Both the position numbers and the translations under genes were made by a program. This document shows positions 15,848 through 23,749 of a stretch of DNA of 32,419 nucleotides, in pieces. The notes under the pieces are model-generated. The model did not search any database, had not been told where the DNA came from, and saw only the letters and a program-made list of their open reading frames with translations. Within the stretch, counting starts at the first letter, position 1; each line of letters starts with the position of its first letter. The stretch lies in the NCBI GenBank assembly GCA_035500675.1, contig DATJXA010000056.1, forward strand, positions 1-32,419, written 5' to 3'. The stretch comes from JAGVPT01 sp035500675. Lineage in GTDB: Bacteria; Bacteroidota; Ignavibacteria; UBA10030; UBA8401.

Positions 15848-17953
15848 CTATTTCATCAATATCATTTTCTTCGTTTGAACAAAATTTCCCGATTGGATTC
15901 TGTAGAAATATACCCCGCTTGGGAAATTGCTTGCGTTGAAATTTACTTCATAGTACCCGGGTTGTAATTCTCGATCGATCGCGGTTTGGATTTCTCTGCC
16001 GAGAATATCATAGACGACGATCTTTGTGAGCGCTTTGTTCGGCAATGCAAAATCAATTGTGGTTGTCGGGTTGAAGGGGTTGGGGTAATTCTGACTGAGT
16101 GAATATTCTTTTGGCATTTCGTTCTCGGTCTTGACATCCGCTACAGATTGAGGAAAGCCTGATATATCGCTCCATGGGCCGGTGCCTATCACATTGCTCG
16201 CTTGAACCCGCCAATAGTACTCTTGCCCTTGAAGAAAACCGAATAATTTCGTGACGGTATCGGACATTGAAACTGATTGGTTAATATGAAGCAATGCTGA
16301 ATCGTTCGATACCTGCAGCGTATATTGATCGGCGTAGGCAGCTTTTTTCCATGTAAATTGGTATCCAGCATAGCCGAATGCCGAGGAATCTTGTACAACG
16401 GTGCTTAATTCCGGTTTCGCGGGTAAGGGCCCTGCCGTCGTGATTTGCCAGACCTCGCTCCATGGCCCCGCACCGGAAGCAGCCTTTATTTGGACACGCC
16501 AATAGTAGCGTCTGCTTTTTAATAAGCCGGCTATTGTTTTAACCGTATCCGTTGTCGAATCGATCCTGGCATTATTTGCAAATGTGAGGTCGTTAGATAA
16601 CTGGATGAAGTACTCGTTAGCGTCGCTTGCCTTGTTCCACTTAAAAACAATAGTCGTATCCATTCCGGCTTGCAGGTTTGGGGGAGAGACCAAAGACGTT
16701 TTTCCAAAATAGGACGTTCCGTTCGTAATCGTGGGAGTACTCCATGTGATCCACGGAGAAAGGTCGACACTATAAGGAGTGTCGGATATGTTCGTGCTAA
16801 CGCTATCCTTTCCAAGCAGGAACTTGTCGACAAAGGCTCCAATTTCCGGTACTTGGCTGTCCGGAAGCGCGCAGTGAGAATGTCCGCCGATAATTGAATA
16901 ACCAAACCTGTCGGATATGCCTAAACCGTCATAAACTGTCTCGCCGGCTTTGCTGCAGACGTAACAAGACGGATTTGACAACCAAGTATAGTCCGGGTTT
17001 CCCGTTACGAATAATGCACGCGGTGCGCACAGCGCCATCAACTCGTGATGGTCTTCGGGAAGGCGGGAAACATTATTGCCGGCAAATACTTTCATTGAAT
17101 CCCTAAACCAATTATAATCTGTGTTATCAATGTCTTCCACCGTCGAAGCCGGGAGGGTATGCGAGTACCGCCACGACGTCGCGCCACCGCCGCCAGACTC
17201 TTGCGCAATTGTAAGAGCAACCCGCTCGTCAAGCGCCCCGGCAAAAAGCGCTAACTTGCCGGCATAGGAACAACCGGTAACAGCTATATGATTCAGATCT
17301 ATGGGGAGAGAATCCTGGACAAGCTCTAATCCATCGATGATGCGGCTGACTCCCCATGCCCATGCACTGTACTGACCTGTATTAGTCGGGTTCAGATTGG
17401 GATAAAGCTGATAGTAGGGATTAGCAATTTGTGGGTTACCATATGTTGTGACTTGGTCATGACTGAATGTAATTTCCGCAATATTCCGGCTGCTAAAAAT
17501 GCTTGAAGGAATACTCCCACTTGGACTATTCATACCGATCACTGCAGGGAAGGGTCCGATTCCGGCCGGAAGAATCACTTGCGACGTCAGCGTAAGCGTT
17601 TTGCCGTTCACAGTAACATGCACTGTAAGGATGCCTGCGGAATAACTTGCAGTTATGGTGTCGGGACGGGGAGGCTTCACTCCGATCTCATAATTTTGGA
17701 CCTGAGCACTGATCTCAGCCCTCCGGTGTTCCCAATCCGAAAAATATGATATGCGCCCCCGGCCATCTGCCCACTCGAAGGGATCGGGTAATGCTTGGAT
17801 TGTTGGGAGCTCCGTGAAAGAAGGCAAATAGGGGATTGAAAAGCCGGCCCCTGTGTTCTCAACATTGTAGACGAGAGGCAATGGCTGAGAAAATGAAGCG
17901 AGGAATGCAAAAGCATTGAACAAAAGTGTTAGAAGGATCATTTTCGTTTTCAT
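15848..17953 (-). CDS. Secreted CE15 glucuronoyl-esterase-like protein with FN3 repeats and T9SS sorting domain
   Basis: About 701 residues from ATG 17953 (AAGGA eight bases upstream). A signal peptide ends near FSQ. About 25-395 is an alpha/beta hydrolase of the CE15 type: VTGCSYAGK holds the nucleophile Ser near residue 229, AQESGGGGATSWR follows, and GGHSHC holds the catalytic His. CE15 enzymes cut ester bonds between lignin and glucuronoxylan. Two fibronectin III-like domains follow (about 415-500 and 510-600), each with a YYWRVQ motif, then a T9SS type A sorting domain starting SLSQNYPNPFNPTTTI and ending in Lys. It is probably exported through T9SS and kept on the surface. Most CE15 have Arg after the Ser; here it is Tyr. 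Confidence 0.85.
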   Translation of the reverse strand: MKTKMILLTLLFNAFAFLASFSQPLPLVYNVENTGAGFSIPYLPSFTELPTIQALPDPFEWADGRGRISYFSDWEHRRAEISAQVQNYEIGVKPPRPDTITASYSAGILTVHVTVNGKTLTLTSQVILPAGIGPFPAVIGMNSPSGSIPSSIFSSRNIAEITFSHDQVTTYGNPQIANPYYQLYPNLNPTNTGQYSAWAWGVSRIIDGLELVQDSLPIDLNHIAVTGCSYAGKLALFAGALDERVALTIAQESGGGGATSWRYSHTLPASTVEDIDNTDYNWFRDSMKVFAGNNVSRLPEDHHELMALCAPRALFVTGNPDYTWLSNPSCYVCSKAGETVYDGLGISDRFGYSIIGGHSHCALPDSQVPEIGAFVDKFLLGKDSVSTNISDTPYSVDLSPWITWSTPTITNGTSYFGKTSLVSPPNLQAGMDTTIVFKWNKASDANEYFIQLSNDLTFANNARIDSTTDTVKTIAGLLKSRRYYWRVQIKAASGAGPWSEVWQITTAGPLPAKPELSTVVQDSSAFGYAGYQFTWKKAAYADQYTLQVSNDSALLHINQSVSMSDTVTKLFGFLQGQEYYWRVQASNVIGTGPWSDISGFPQSVADVKTENEMPKEYSLSQNYPNPFNPTTTIDFALPNKALTKIVVYDILGREIQTAIDRELQPGYYEVNFNASNFPSGVYFYRIQSGNFVQTKKMILMK

Positions 17954-18079
17954 GGCGCCCGTCCTTGTTTTTTCCTGCCCTTGTTGCTTCGGATCCAAAC
18001 TATTTCTGAAAGCAGAGCGAAATGTTTATCACTTACCCAATGATAGTAATTTTAAGAACGTTTTACAATCCAGACAAAG

Positions 18080-18217
18080 TCAACGATATTTCCAACGCCC
18101 GGGTTCCTTACCGATAGACCCGAAAGCACTGGCGGAAGGGGGGTTGGCTCTTGTGAGCATTGAGAGGGTAATTAGAGATACTAATATTTTAAGAAAGTGT
18201 TTACATTTCGATTCCAT
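18080..18217 (-). CDS. Short ORF for a possible secreted peptide or gene remnant
   Basis: 45 codons. The ATG at 18217 has a strong GGGAGGAG just upstream. The product starts MESKCKHFLKILVSLITLSM, a plausible signal or membrane segment, then has a short Ser/Pro/Gly-rich tail ending GRWKYR. It lies 127 bases upstream of the esterase gene on the same strand, in a stretch that is otherwise empty. It could be a leader peptide or the 5' end of a gene that has been lost. Confidence 0.35.
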   Translation of the reverse strand: MESKCKHFLKILVSLITLSMLTRANPPSASAFGSIGKEPGRWKYR

Positions 18218-18254
18218 TTCTCCTCCCGATTTTGTGTATTTCTTTGTCTTATCC

Positions 18255-19211
18255 TTAAAGCTTATAGACGAAGATTGAGCTGCCGGCAAAATAAGCAAAC
18301 CGAGTGCCATCGGGCGACAAACAGGGGTCTGTTGCTACTCCGATTCCTCCATCCTCAAAGCCCGTATTAAAGTTTAGCACATGAACCCTGGGTATGTAGA
18401 CATGGTCTCCGCTTTCATCAAGTTGGAAATATGCCAATCGACGGGTAGCCTCATTCCATCTTTGCTGCCCGCTGTTTCCCAAATCTTCAATTGAAGTTCT
18501 TTTATAAAGATTAGCATTCGATGAGAAATCTTTGATAAAGTAGACTCCCACCCCACCTGTATTGTGTACTTTCCATATTCCAAATTCAGACGAGAAAAAT
18601 AAGATAGAGTCATGCATTGCCCATGTCGGAAAGAAAAGCGAAAGGTTACCTGTCCACAGCGAATCGTAATTTGTTATCACAATCCTTTTAACGCTATTTT
18701 CATCTAAGTCGTAATAGTAGAGGCTGCTGTCGGGTGATGGCTGTCCATAAATAATTGTTCCGTCGGTGAGAAACCTTGAAGCATTTTTATTCGCAAATGC
18801 AATCCACTTCCCATTTGCGCTCCAATTAGGGGTTATCCCGTCGGCAAGATATGTTTCTTGCTTGGTGGTCAAATCCATCCAATAAATTTTCTTATCTCTT
18901 TCAAATGTAAGCTTCGTGCCATCGTGAGAGAAGTTCGGTTCAGTACCGATTGTAACAGAATCAATGTGCTTATCAGAAAAATAATAAAGAAAAATTGACG
19001 AGTCTCTGACAAATGCCAAACGCTCATTGGTCGGAGACCAATCCGGATAGCCACCGTTTGAAATAAGTTTTCGCGGATTTGCCGTGGTATCGTCTGCCGG
19101 CGGGGTTGAAGGGGGGCATGCGGTACAAGGTTTATCGTCTTTACACCCTGAGTAAAGGAAAAACAAAAGGAGCAAAAATATTCGGAGTATTGAACCCATC
19201 AGCTTGAACAT
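18255..19211 (-). CDS. Lipoprotein with TolB-like beta-propeller repeats
   Basis: About 318 residues. A lipoprotein signal (ILRIFLLLLFFLYSGC) is followed by a Cys/Pro-rich linker and then PD40/TolB-type repeats, each with a W/FS-x-x-x-x-x-L/I-AF pattern: YPDWSPTNERLAFVRD, PNFSHDGTKLTFERD, PNWSANGKWIAFANK, and at the end CLSPDGTRFAYFAG. This gives about five or six blades. Such surface or periplasmic lipoproteins bind proteins or saccharides; no catalytic motif is seen. The start is uncertain (19211 or 19199) and the 5' end nearly touches the upstream P-loop gene. Confidence 0.8.
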   Translation of the reverse strand: MFKLMGSILRIFLLLLFFLYSGCKDDKPCTACPPSTPPADDTTANPRKLISNGGYPDWSPTNERLAFVRDSSIFLYYFSDKHIDSVTIGTEPNFSHDGTKLTFERDKKIYWMDLTTKQETYLADGITPNWSANGKWIAFANKNASRFLTDGTIIYGQPSPDSSLYYYDLDENSVKRIVITNYDSLWTGNLSLFFPTWAMHDSILFFSSEFGIWKVHNTGGVGVYFIKDFSSNANLYKRTSIEDLGNSGQQRWNEATRRLAYFQLDESGDHVYIPRVHVLNFNTGFEDGGIGVATDPCLSPDGTRFAYFAGSSIFVYKL

Positions 19212-19215
19212 CTGG

Positions 19216-19731
19216 TCAGGAGCCGACATCGCCTAGTTCGAAAATAACGGCCGCGTGTTCATGAGGTCGAACGCGCAAGTGGTATTGAATGAGTTGATCT
19301 TGAAAAGGGTCAAAACGGGAAGCGTCCGGCACCTCTTCCGTGCGCAATAATTTGTTCAATTTAAATTCATCCCGCCAGCCGCCGTATTCGTTCGTGCGTT
19401 TGATATAAATGAGCAAATCTGGCTTGATCTTTATCCGGGCGAGCACATCCTCGACCAGAGCTCCATCAATAATAATCGAGGAGTTCTGATGCAACTTCCG
19501 GATCAATTCAGAGAATGACTGAAACTTAAAGTTCTCAAGAGACCTGGGATCATGAGTAAAGAAATCATCGATATAAATGACCGGCAAAGAGAGAATTTCA
19601 TTAAGATATGCGCCAACCATACTATTGCCCGCGCCCGGAAAACCATCAACCGAAATGATTTTCTTCGGCGACGTGAGGTTGAGCTTGAGGATAAAATTCC
19701 GTAATTCTTCGAACTTGCGAACGATTGTCAT
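19216..19731 (-). CDS. P-loop kinase-like protein with altered Walker A
   Basis: About 171 residues, resembling uridine kinase-like P-loop proteins. KKIISVDGFPGAGNSMVGAYLN is the position of Walker A; the invariant Lys of G-x-G-K-S/T is Asn here (codon AAT, one change from AAA or AAG). VIYIDDFFTHD is a Walker-B-like or substrate-binding Asp pair, and SSIIIDGALVEDVLARI and DLLIYIKRTN follow as in the family. Either the enzyme is inactive, binds ATP weakly, or the gene is in early decay; the rest of the frame is intact. Confidence 0.72.
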   Translation of the reverse strand: MTIVRKFEELRNFILKLNLTSPKKIISVDGFPGAGNSMVGAYLNEILSLPVIYIDDFFTHDPRSLENFKFQSFSELIRKLHQNSSIIIDGALVEDVLARIKIKPDLLIYIKRTNEYGGWRDEFKLNKLLRTEEVPDASRFDPFQDQLIQYHLRVRPHEHAAVIFELGDVGS

Positions 19732-19741
19732 TCTATTCAAT

Positions 19742-20030
19742 CACTTGATAGATCACGAAATACACGGCGTAACAACCGGATTCATTAGAGCGACCGTCAT
19801 AATGACTAGCGCGCCCGACGTTGGAATAAATGTTTTTGCTCTAGATGTCATTGTTCCATCAAATGGTTACTCGTACGGCGATCCAATGGACGGATGATTT
19901 TATGGTGTTGCTGAATAGATAAACGAAGGCAATAAATGGATCGCGATTAAATCGTCAGATAGCGACACCTGTCCAAAGATCTTAGGCGTTGTTTCTCACT
20001 TTGAGAGAACTCGTAACATAGAAATTACTC
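19742..20030 (+). pseudogene. Possible degraded plus-strand coding stretch
   Basis: One plus frame reads as credible protein through two stop codons: HEIHGVTTGFIRATVIM, then SNGYSYGDPMDG, stop, FYGVAE, stop, then INEGNKWIAIKSSDSD and TCPKILGVVSHFERTRNIE. The composition looks protein-like on both sides of each stop. It would be one of the few plus-strand genes in the window. No family is recognised. Chance is possible. Confidence 0.28.
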
Positions 20031-20633
20031 AAGTTGGTGTTGGTGCGTTACGGTTGGACCGTTTATTTTGGTTTGAACGTCGATGACGCCTGCCGATTCA
20101 AGCACATAGTGGAGGGCAATGATAGCGAACGACACCCATTCGGCCCAGAAAAGCGAATACCACTGGAATGCGATCCATCCGAGTATCGCCATGCAAATAA
20201 CTATAACCAAAACCGCCTTGAACCAAAGGTCCTTTTTCGACGAGAACACAAGGATCACGATTCCGTTTCCGCCGAAGAATGCAACTGCAAACAGAGCATG
20301 AACCAGAGTGAAATCGTCACAGTTGAATAAAATCACACCAGCTAGCATTGTGCCGAGAATGGTGTTATAGATATGTTTATTCTTGATAAGACCGTTGACG
20401 ATGAACAGCATAGACGCCACCGTCAACGGAAAGTAGAAGATCTCATGTTCGCACATACTATAGTATGCGCTAATACTTGGCAGAATTTGACCGTGATCGA
20501 ACCAGATGAGCAAAGCAGGGATGGAGATACAAAATGTGGCTAAGACTCGTTCGAGTTCGGCAAATCGATTGATCCCTGCCGCAGCCTTGACGATGTTCGC
20601 GCCGGCGGTCGCTGCGAATTTGTGCAATTGCAT
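20025..20633 (-). CDS. Polytopic membrane protein (SISAYY-motif type)
   Basis: About 202 residues from ATG 20633, which has GGAGG eight bases upstream. About six hydrophobic segments follow a polar start. LPSISAYYSMCEHEIFYFPLTVASM resembles the S-I-S-x-Y-Y motif of DUF998-like membrane proteins, and VILFNCDDFTLVHALFAVAFFGGNG is a later helix pair. The C-terminus ends in a His/Gln-rich tail. Function unknown. Confidence 0.72.
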   Translation of the reverse strand: MQLHKFAATAGANIVKAAAGINRFAELERVLATFCISIPALLIWFDHGQILPSISAYYSMCEHEIFYFPLTVASMLFIVNGLIKNKHIYNTILGTMLAGVILFNCDDFTLVHALFAVAFFGGNGIVILVFSSKKDLWFKAVLVIVICMAILGWIAFQWYSLFWAEWVSFAIIALHYVLESAGVIDVQTKINGPTVTHQHQLE

Positions 20634-20687
20634 GCTTTTGTCCTCCAATCGAAATATGCAAACGTGCTTTGAAAAAACACAGGATCT

Positions 20688-20838
20688 TCGACGGATGAAT
20701 TCTTATCGTGGGCGCAACCGGCGCAGCGATGGAACCCTTTCTGTGCGCGGCAAGTCCCGTCCGATATTAGCTTTTTGATTTACGGGCCGTTCTATCATGG
20801 CTATTTTCCGCTGGCTTGAGCGATCCGAGAACAGGTGT
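20688..20838 (-). repeat. Fossil attC site
   Basis: Blocks of the array's attC consensus appear in order but with many changes: acggatg (20691), gcgcagcgatgg (20721-20732), aagtcccgtccgata (20751-20765), and catggctattttccgctgg followed by cttgagcga (20796-20823). Both outer core boxes are destroyed, so it should no longer recombine. It lies just 3' of the lipoprotein gene at 20845, where an attC belongs. Confidence 0.75.
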
Positions 20839-20844
20839 GCGATG

Positions 20845-21261
20845 CTATTTTTTGACGGCGTGAAACACGCCCTGATTTCCGATTCCATCATATTTTAGCC
20901 AAGTCCATTGGCCATCCACTCGATCGTTCACTAAGATCCCATTAAGTTGGAGGTTATTGTTCCTCACTTCGGGGTGTAGTTCGATCCAGATCTTTTGACC
21001 ATCAATGCCGCCAACGAGTTTTCCATTCCCTGTTTGCGGGCCGATCTTCTCAGGGCTTCCGATTGGATCGAAGTGCCATTCACCGGAAATGGATGTGGAA
21101 TCTGAAACGACAATAGTGAACCATCCTCGAGCCAGCGATGCACCGCTTGAATCGTAGCTTGTGTAGGCATACGCTCCTTTGGGAACAGAGTCAGATGTTG
21201 GCCTGCACCCGAAGCAAAAAGTCAACGTCAATAGCAAAAAGAAAGTGAATACACATTTCAA
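20845..21261 (-). CDS. Lipoprotein of unknown function
   Basis: 138 residues from a TTG start with GGAG upstream. The lipoprotein signal MKCVFTFFLLLTLTFCFGC has a lipobox. The mature domain has alternating strands (WFTIVVSDSTSISGEWHFD, then KIWIELHPEVRNNNLQLNG, ending in VDGQWTWLKYDGIGNQGVF), a pattern seen in small extracytoplasmic beta-sandwich proteins. Gene and fossil attC on its left together look like an old cassette. Confidence 0.72.
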   Translation of the reverse strand: MKCVFTFFLLLTLTFCFGCRPTSDSVPKGAYAYTSYDSSGASLARGWFTIVVSDSTSISGEWHFDPIGSPEKIGPQTGNGKLVGGIDGQKIWIELHPEVRNNNLQLNGILVNDRVDGQWTWLKYDGIGNQGVFHAVKK

Positions 21262-21293
21262 GGTTCTTACTCCTATAATGGAAAGAGTTCACC

Positions 21294-21407
21294 ACTTAAC
21301 GGACAAGCGCAATCGACGAAAGCTATTAAATCATCTTGGGCGGCAGGATAGACGCCTTCGTAGTGGCCGCGTCGTCGATCGACAGAAGGTTTCTGGTTCA
21401 AACGGCC
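21294..21407 (-). repeat. Possible, heavily worn attC site
   Basis: acttaac (21294-21300) fits RYYYAAC and is followed by gga as in the consensus. About 90 bases later, cgtcgatcgacagaagg, tttctggttcaaacg and cacgactca loosely follow the order of the consensus 3' end. It sits in the expected place between two minus-strand genes. The middle does not align, so this is tentative. Confidence 0.3.
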
Positions 21408-22217
21408 TCACGACTCAATCGCCTCGGGCATGGAATGCAAAAACAATTTCACAACTGCGGCGAAACGGTCGGGCTGGTCGTATTGGATCCCGTGGCCGGC
21501 TCCCGAAATTTGTTCAACATGGATTCTCGGGTTAATACGTTGTAGTTGTGCAGCCACATCAAGCGAAACGACGCCGGCATCACCAATTATGAACAGGGTC
21601 GGAACGTCGATCGAACGCACTAACTCTCCGTAGTCCGGGTTCGGCGGCGTGAGAACATCGAAAGCATGCATGCTGGTTTGAAGCCGTGCGCGGGCAATGA
21701 GGTCGATGGTTTGGGGTAAACGGTCGGGATGTCTTTTGCGCGCATCTGCCACAAGCTCATCCAATGATTTTGTGAGCATCTGCCGATGCAGATCGGCGAC
21801 ATTGCTCTCGAATACTTGACGCTGACGTTCTGGGCTCAAAAAGGTTGGGTCGGCTAACATGAGACTACGGAGTCCCTTAGGTCTGCGGCTTGCGACCACG
21901 GCGGCTGTCATACCGCCCATAGAGTGTCCAAGCAGAACCGGAGAAGAAAGTTTCATCGCCTCTATAAGACCAACGACATCGTTTGCATGATCGTCGTACC
22001 GGTATCCGCGTTCGGGTATGCTCGACTTGCCATGGCCTCGAGCATCCGGCATGATCACATCATATTCTTTCTCTAAAGCATGTGCCAAGGCAGTCCAGCA
22101 AGCCCCATTACCGGTCAACCCGTGCAGCAAAATAAGAGGGGGTTTGCTTCCTCCGGTTCTAATATAGTGCATCTTGATTCCGTTTGTTTCGGAGATTGCT
22201 GTGTTCCAGTTCGTCAT
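21408..22217 (-). CDS. Alpha/beta hydrolase
   Basis: 269 residues. The fold's marks are in order: PLILLHGLTGNGACW with the oxyanion-hole HG near residue 33, MPDARGHGKSS, VLLGHSMGGMTAAVVAS with nucleophile Ser in GHSMG near residue 98, IIGDAGVVS with the Asp, and ISGAGHGIQYDQP with the catalytic His. It would hydrolyse an ester, lactone, epoxide or similar bond of a small molecule; the substrate is unknown. The gene fills the stretch between attC remnants at 21.3 and 22.3 kb. Confidence 0.9.
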   Translation of the reverse strand: MTNWNTAISETNGIKMHYIRTGGSKPPLILLHGLTGNGACWTALAHALEKEYDVIMPDARGHGKSSIPERGYRYDDHANDVVGLIEAMKLSSPVLLGHSMGGMTAAVVASRRPKGLRSLMLADPTFLSPERQRQVFESNVADLHRQMLTKSLDELVADARKRHPDRLPQTIDLIARARLQTSMHAFDVLTPPNPDYGELVRSIDVPTLFIIGDAGVVSLDVAAQLQRINPRIHVEQISGAGHGIQYDQPDRFAAVVKLFLHSMPEAIES

Positions 22218-22302
22218 TTCTTGTTTTCTAAGAACGGGAGATATATAATTGAATTTATAATTGATGTCAATGCAGCAGTGGAAACGCCTGCATACAAATG
22301 CC

Positions 22303-22432
22303 GCCTATGCCGCCGAAGCTAAGCTGCGCCGCCGTCGACAAGCGCGGGTAATCTATGTTCAATTGTATGCTGGCTGATTAACGCATTAGATCGTCGATGG
22401 CTGTTTCCATCAACTTGAGCGACTGATCAGGT
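22303..22432 (-). repeat. Degenerate attC site
   Basis: gcctatgccgccgaag then ctaagctgc aligns with the consensus left end gcctaacggaccggag then ctaagctgc; the core AAC is now ATG. The right end, cgtcgatggctgtttccatc then aacttgagcgactgatcagg, matches the consensus except that the GTTAGG core is GATCAGG. The middle is shortened. Both core boxes are mutated, so it should be inactive. Confidence 0.85.
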
Positions 22433-22441
22433 TGCCTTCGA

Positions 22442-22888
22442 TCATTCCCGTTCAACGGCGGCTTTAATATCGTTCAGGTCTTGCAGCAGGGCCTTCTTCA
22501 CCATGCCCTTGAACAGGGGCATGGGAATCGATTTTAGTTTTGCAACAATGCCTTGAGCTTTGGAATCATGTGAACTAGTCAGCACAACGGAGTCATTGTT
22601 CCCTGATATACTCATGCTCGACAAGAATTCAAATCCGTCGCTTTCTGCCCTGGTTTTGTAGAACTCGTTCTCGACAGCCTCCGTGATCTGCTTTTCCACG
22701 GTAGCGGGTTTCCCGAAATACATCCTCGTTTCTCGCCACCTTAGTCCTACGAACCCGTTTTTCGGTTTTTCGAGAACTTCAATCTTTTCGATTCCGCTGA
22801 TAAGTTGCGAGGCGTTCTCGATGTTGGTCATTACGGCCCAAACGGCCGACTTGGATCCGACGATGTTTATTTGTGCTTCAACGATCAT
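22442..22888 (-). CDS. SRPBCC domain protein (polyketide-cyclase/Bet v1-like)
   Basis: About 148 residues from ATG 22888 (MIVEAQINIVGSKSAVWAVM), with GAAGAGGA seven bases upstream; the open frame to the right of it runs into a decayed attC and is not coding. The pattern is the SRPBCC one: first strand plus VWAVMTNIENASQLISGIEKIEV, then GLRWRETRMYFGKPATVEK, and a C-terminal helix (LFKGMVKKALLQDLNDIKAAVE). It would bind a hydrophobic ligand in the cytosol. The stop lies 10 bp from the attC on its left, a typical cassette layout. Confidence 0.85.
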   Translation of the reverse strand: MIVEAQINIVGSKSAVWAVMTNIENASQLISGIEKIEVLEKPKNGFVGLRWRETRMYFGKPATVEKQITEAVENEFYKTRAESDGFEFLSSMSISGNNDSVVLTSSHDSKAQGIVAKLKSIPMPLFKGMVKKALLQDLNDIKAAVERE

Positions 22889-22971
22889 GGTGTTCCTCTT
22901 CAGGTTTGAGTGAAGCTCTATTGCGCACCGGCGACTATGGGCTTTTGAGCCTGCGGTAACGCACGTCTGGC

Positions 22972-23122
22972 GGTCAATGGAGGAGAAATACGTTGATCCG
23001 GCAAGAGCCGCAGACATCAAACGGGGTCCGCGCGAAGTACTTTCCGCCCGACTGTAACTATTAATTTAGCGAGTGTGAAATCACTGATAGGTGTTTCCAT
23101 AGACTTGAGCGACGGCTTAGAC
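22972..23122 (-). repeat. Degenerate attC site
   Basis: Full length and alignable from end to end: caatggaggagaaatacg at the left against taacggatgggagctaagct, then gccgcag, ggggtccgcgcgaag, gtttccatagacttgagcga and ggcttagac at the right. Both core boxes carry changes (GTCAAT and CTTAGAC), so activity is doubtful. Confidence 0.82.
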
Positions 23123-23153
23123 TGAAGTTCACAGCCGCCGCCAAGGAGCCCGC

Positions 23154-23540
23154 TCACTGGCCTTGAGGCGGTTCCCACAACTCGACTTTGTTTCCCTCTG
23201 GATCAATGACCCAAGCAAACTTCCCATACTCGGACTCATCAATTTTCTCAAGCACATTGCAGCCTTCTTCTTTCAAGGCCTTGACCAAAACATGGAGGTC
23301 CTCCACTCGGTAGTTGACCATGAAGGGAGCTGAACTCGGAGCAAAGTGCTTACTTTCTTGCGGATCGATCAACCAAGCTGTTGTGCCTGCAACTGGCTTA
23401 CCCATGGCGTCGGTCCAATCGAAGGCAGTACCGCCCCAGGCTTGAACATCGATTCCCAAGTGCCGTTTGTACCAAGCCTGCAGTGCTGGAGCGTCTTTGG
23501 CTTTAAAGAAGATGCCGCCGATACCAGTGACTCGTTTCAT
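23154..23540 (-). CDS. VOC (glyoxalase/dioxygenase-fold) family protein, cytosolic
   Basis: 128 residues, one complete VOC domain made of two beta-alpha-beta-beta-beta modules. MKRVTGIGGIFFKAKDAPALQAWYKRHLG is module one; FMVNYRVEDLHVLVKALKEEG and the ending GKFAWVIDPEGNKVELWEPP are module two. The last motif, with Glu before LWEP, is the usual metal-ligand position. It may be a lyase, isomerase, dioxygenase or antibiotic-binding protein. CAGGAG precedes the ATG. The protein in the next cassette to the right is a clear paralogue with an added export signal. Confidence 0.9.
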   Translation of the reverse strand: MKRVTGIGGIFFKAKDAPALQAWYKRHLGIDVQAWGGTAFDWTDAMGKPVAGTTAWLIDPQESKHFAPSSAPFMVNYRVEDLHVLVKALKEEGCNVLEKIDESEYGKFAWVIDPEGNKVELWEPPQGQ

Positions 23541-23559
23541 CTGAACTCCTGTTTGTGTA

Positions 23560-23694
23560 CGTGAGTGGAATGCTTCTTCAGCGATGTAACGGACTTCAGT
23601 TCACGCGAGATAACCTGTGTCCGATCATTATTGTTTGTGACGAACGTACAGAATCGTCGAAGGTTATCTCCCTCAGGTTGAGCGATTGGGTAGA
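23560..23694 (-). repeat. Degenerate attC site
   Basis: cttcagcgatg, ttcacgcgagataacctg, tgtccgatca, gaatcgtcgaagg, ctcaggttgagcgattgg and gtagaac follow the consensus in order. The left outer part (R and L boxes of that side) is not recognisable, and the right core GTTAGGC reads GGTAGAAC. It lies between two VOC cassettes. Confidence 0.8.
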
Positions 23695-23749
23695 ACACAC
23701 ACGGGAGAATGTTGTTAAACTATTTTGTTTGCTCCCCCTATGCGATGTC

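Noticed and set aside
19765..19990. Second possible worn attC, from gcgtaacaaccgg to cttaggc
   Set aside because: Ends are 220 bases apart and the middle does not follow the consensus; it also overlaps the possible plus-strand remnant.
22889..23020. N-terminal extension of the SRPBCC gene at 22.4 kb
   Set aside because: The extension overlaps a decayed attC, and the inner ATG has the ribosome binding site and the start of the fold.
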